Source: Candidatus Omnitrophota bacterium
Lineage (GTDB): Bacteria > Omnitrophota > Gorgyraeia > JABMRG01 > JAFGKX01
Direction of reading: 5' to 3'
DNA: 6,158 nucleotides
Assembly (NCBI GenBank): GCA_016928375.1
Contig: JAFGKX010000149.1
Span: 1-6,158, forward strand
Made by a program: the position numbers and the translations under genes
The notes under the pieces: generated by a model
What the model was told of the DNA's origin: nothing
What the model saw: the letters and a program-made list of their open reading frames with translations, nothing else
Databases searched by the model: none
In this document: positions 5,913 to 6,158 of the stretch, one piece after another
Position numbering within the stretch: the stretch's first letter is position 1
Layout: every line of letters begins with the position of its first letter

Positions 5913-5993
5913 CTACCTCCTTGTACTTTTACCACACAAAAAACAAAAACCGCAAGGGTGTGTGTGTAATAGTAATTTGTTACCTTGCGGCAT
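5913..5993 (-). CDS. Possible 26-codon leader ORF upstream of the RNA-binding protein
   Basis: An ATG at 5993-5991 opens a frame of 26 codons ending in TAG (5915-5913), inside the rbp Shine-Dalgarno and 3 nt before its ATG, in the same frame. The peptide is MPQGNKLLLHTHPCGFCFLC followed by six residues. The terminator stem begins at its second codon, so a translating ribosome would unfold it. A weak AGGA lies about 11 nt upstream. It resembles no known protein, and part of it is simply translated terminator stem and U tract, so it may be chance. It is listed because its position would allow translational control. Confidence 0.25.
   Translation of the reverse strand: MPQGNKLLLHTHPCGFCFLCGKSTRR
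5915..5922 (-). promoter_or_regulatory. Full-length Shine-Dalgarno of the RNA-binding-protein gene
   Basis: AAGGAGGT on the minus strand matches the full usual anti-Shine-Dalgarno core and lies 5 nt before the ATG. It is much stronger than the sites seen elsewhere in this window and points to high translation. It also fixes the start codon and overlaps the stop codon of the leader ORF. Confidence 0.9.
5938..5990 (-). terminator. Intrinsic terminator or attenuator in the rbp leader
   Basis: In the minus sense CCGCAAGG (5990-5983) pairs perfectly with CCTTGCGG (5957-5950) across a 25-nt loop. TTTTTGTTTTTT follows (5949-5938). This is a textbook Rho-independent terminator lying between the consensus promoter and the gene, with no coding gene between them and no second promoter visible after it. 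It therefore should stop part of the rbp transcripts early, or be regulated. Alternatively it ends a small RNA of about 80 nt. Confidence 0.75.
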
Positions 5994-6028
5994 AAACTTC
6001 TATTTCCTACTTTTTCCTACAGGCTTAT

Positions 6029-6057
6029 ATTATACGCTGGAGCACCCCGCGTGTCAA
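6029..6057 (-). promoter_or_regulatory. Consensus sigma-70 promoter of the RNA-binding-protein gene
   Basis: On the minus strand TTGACA (6057-6052), a 17-bp spacer and TATAAT (6034-6029) match the sigma-70 consensus at every position and in spacing. The start point should be near 6023, giving a leader of about 113 nt. The spacer is GC-rich. A dyad AACTA/TAGTT (6056-6070) overlaps the upstream edge of the -35 box and could be an operator. Confidence 0.92.
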
Positions 6058-6080
6058 CTAAATTATAGTTTTGTGTCAAC
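6051..6080 (-). repeat. Direct repeat GTTGACAC spanning the rbp -35 region
   Basis: GTTGACAC occurs at 6058-6051, where it contains the -35 box, and again at 6080-6073. The copies are 22 bp apart, about two helical turns. The upstream copy has no -10 box at a workable distance, since its nearest TATAAT is only 6 bp away. It is therefore either a relic or a binding site for a regulator. Confidence 0.5.
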
Positions 6081-6082
6081 CA

Positions 6083-6128
6083 GATTTTAAAATGTCCTGT
6101 TTTTAACGATTTAGAATTGTCCTGTTTT
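6083..6128. repeat. Tandem imperfect 21-bp repeats, 25-bp period, with TGTCCTGTTTT core
   Basis: The 21 bases at 6083-6103 and those at 6108-6128 agree at 18 positions by my alignment and share an identical core, TGTCCTGTTTT (6093-6103 and 6118-6128). They lie upstream of the rbp promoter, near the window edge. Such paired sites could bind a transposase at the end of an insertion sequence continuing past the edge, or a regulator of the rbp gene or of a divergent gene outside the window. Confidence 0.6.
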
Positions 6129-6158
6129 GGCTTTAAAGTTTTTACGCGCATTTTTTTA

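Noticed and set aside
6062..6079. Second promoter from the upstream TTGACA and TATAAT in the repeat region
   Set aside because: The spacer is only 6 bp, far too short for sigma-70 recognition.
5824..6090. Plus-strand open frame of 88 codons over the rbp leader and promoter
   Set aside because: It overlaps the RRM gene start, its Shine-Dalgarno, the terminator and the consensus promoter, and its translation is low-complexity without recognisable motifs.
1..6158. tRNA or rRNA genes, CRISPR arrays, toxin-antitoxin or phage-defence genes
   Set aside because: I looked on both strands and found no cloverleaf, regularly spaced repeats or such protein motifs.

Overview
The window looks like a piece of a bacterial chromosome of moderate GC content. 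Every gene I can support lies on the minus strand, so the text follows transcription from high to low coordinates. The enzymes are housekeeping types: short ('archaeal-type') isopropylmalate isomerase subunits, a Mycobacterium-type short N-acetylglutamate synthase and a LeuT-like sodium symporter. Most of the genes are packed with -4 to +15 bp spacing. This suggests a free-living or metabolically self-sufficient bacterium, possibly from a poorly cultured lineage. My impression of an Omnitrophota- or PVC-like genome is only a guess; nothing here fixes the phylum.

Right end (about 5520-6158): a one-gene unit encodes a small cold-shock-type RRM/glycine-rich RNA-binding protein. It has a perfect consensus sigma-70 promoter (TTGACA, 17 bp, TATAAT). 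A leader of about 110 nt contains a strong intrinsic-terminator hairpin and a 26-codon upstream ORF that ends inside the gene's Shine-Dalgarno (SD) sequence. The gene has its own terminator downstream. Upstream of the promoter are two different pairs of direct repeats, one of which could be the end of an insertion sequence lying beyond the window.

Centre (about 1044-5460): an AT-rich promoter drives an amino-acid biosynthesis operon. Its order is short N-acetylglutamate synthase (argA-like), leuC, leuD, leuB, asd. The junctions overlap or nearly touch (ATGA, ATGA, TAATG, then a 15-nt gap), so translational coupling is likely. LeuC/LeuD isomerise 2-isopropylmalate and LeuB oxidises 3-isopropylmalate. 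Asd makes aspartate semialdehyde for lysine, threonine, methionine and isoleucine. The first gene would feed arginine synthesis. LeuB carries a Lys-Tyr pair where NAD-dependent family members have Asp-Ile, which is the signature of NADP-dependent isocitrate dehydrogenases.

Left end (1-1043): after asd comes a 160-bp, gene-free palindromic element with perfect 14-bp terminal inverted repeats and two internal hairpins. It looks like a miniature inverted-repeat element inserted into the operon. Then come truA (tRNA pseudouridine synthase) and, immediately after its stop codon, the first 42 codons of a LeuT-like Na+/amino-acid symporter that runs off the window. The order leuC-leuD-leuB-asd-(...)-truA is also found in Pseudomonas, so the backbone of the operon is ancient. 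The palindromic element, the argA-like gene and the symporter are the local peculiarities.
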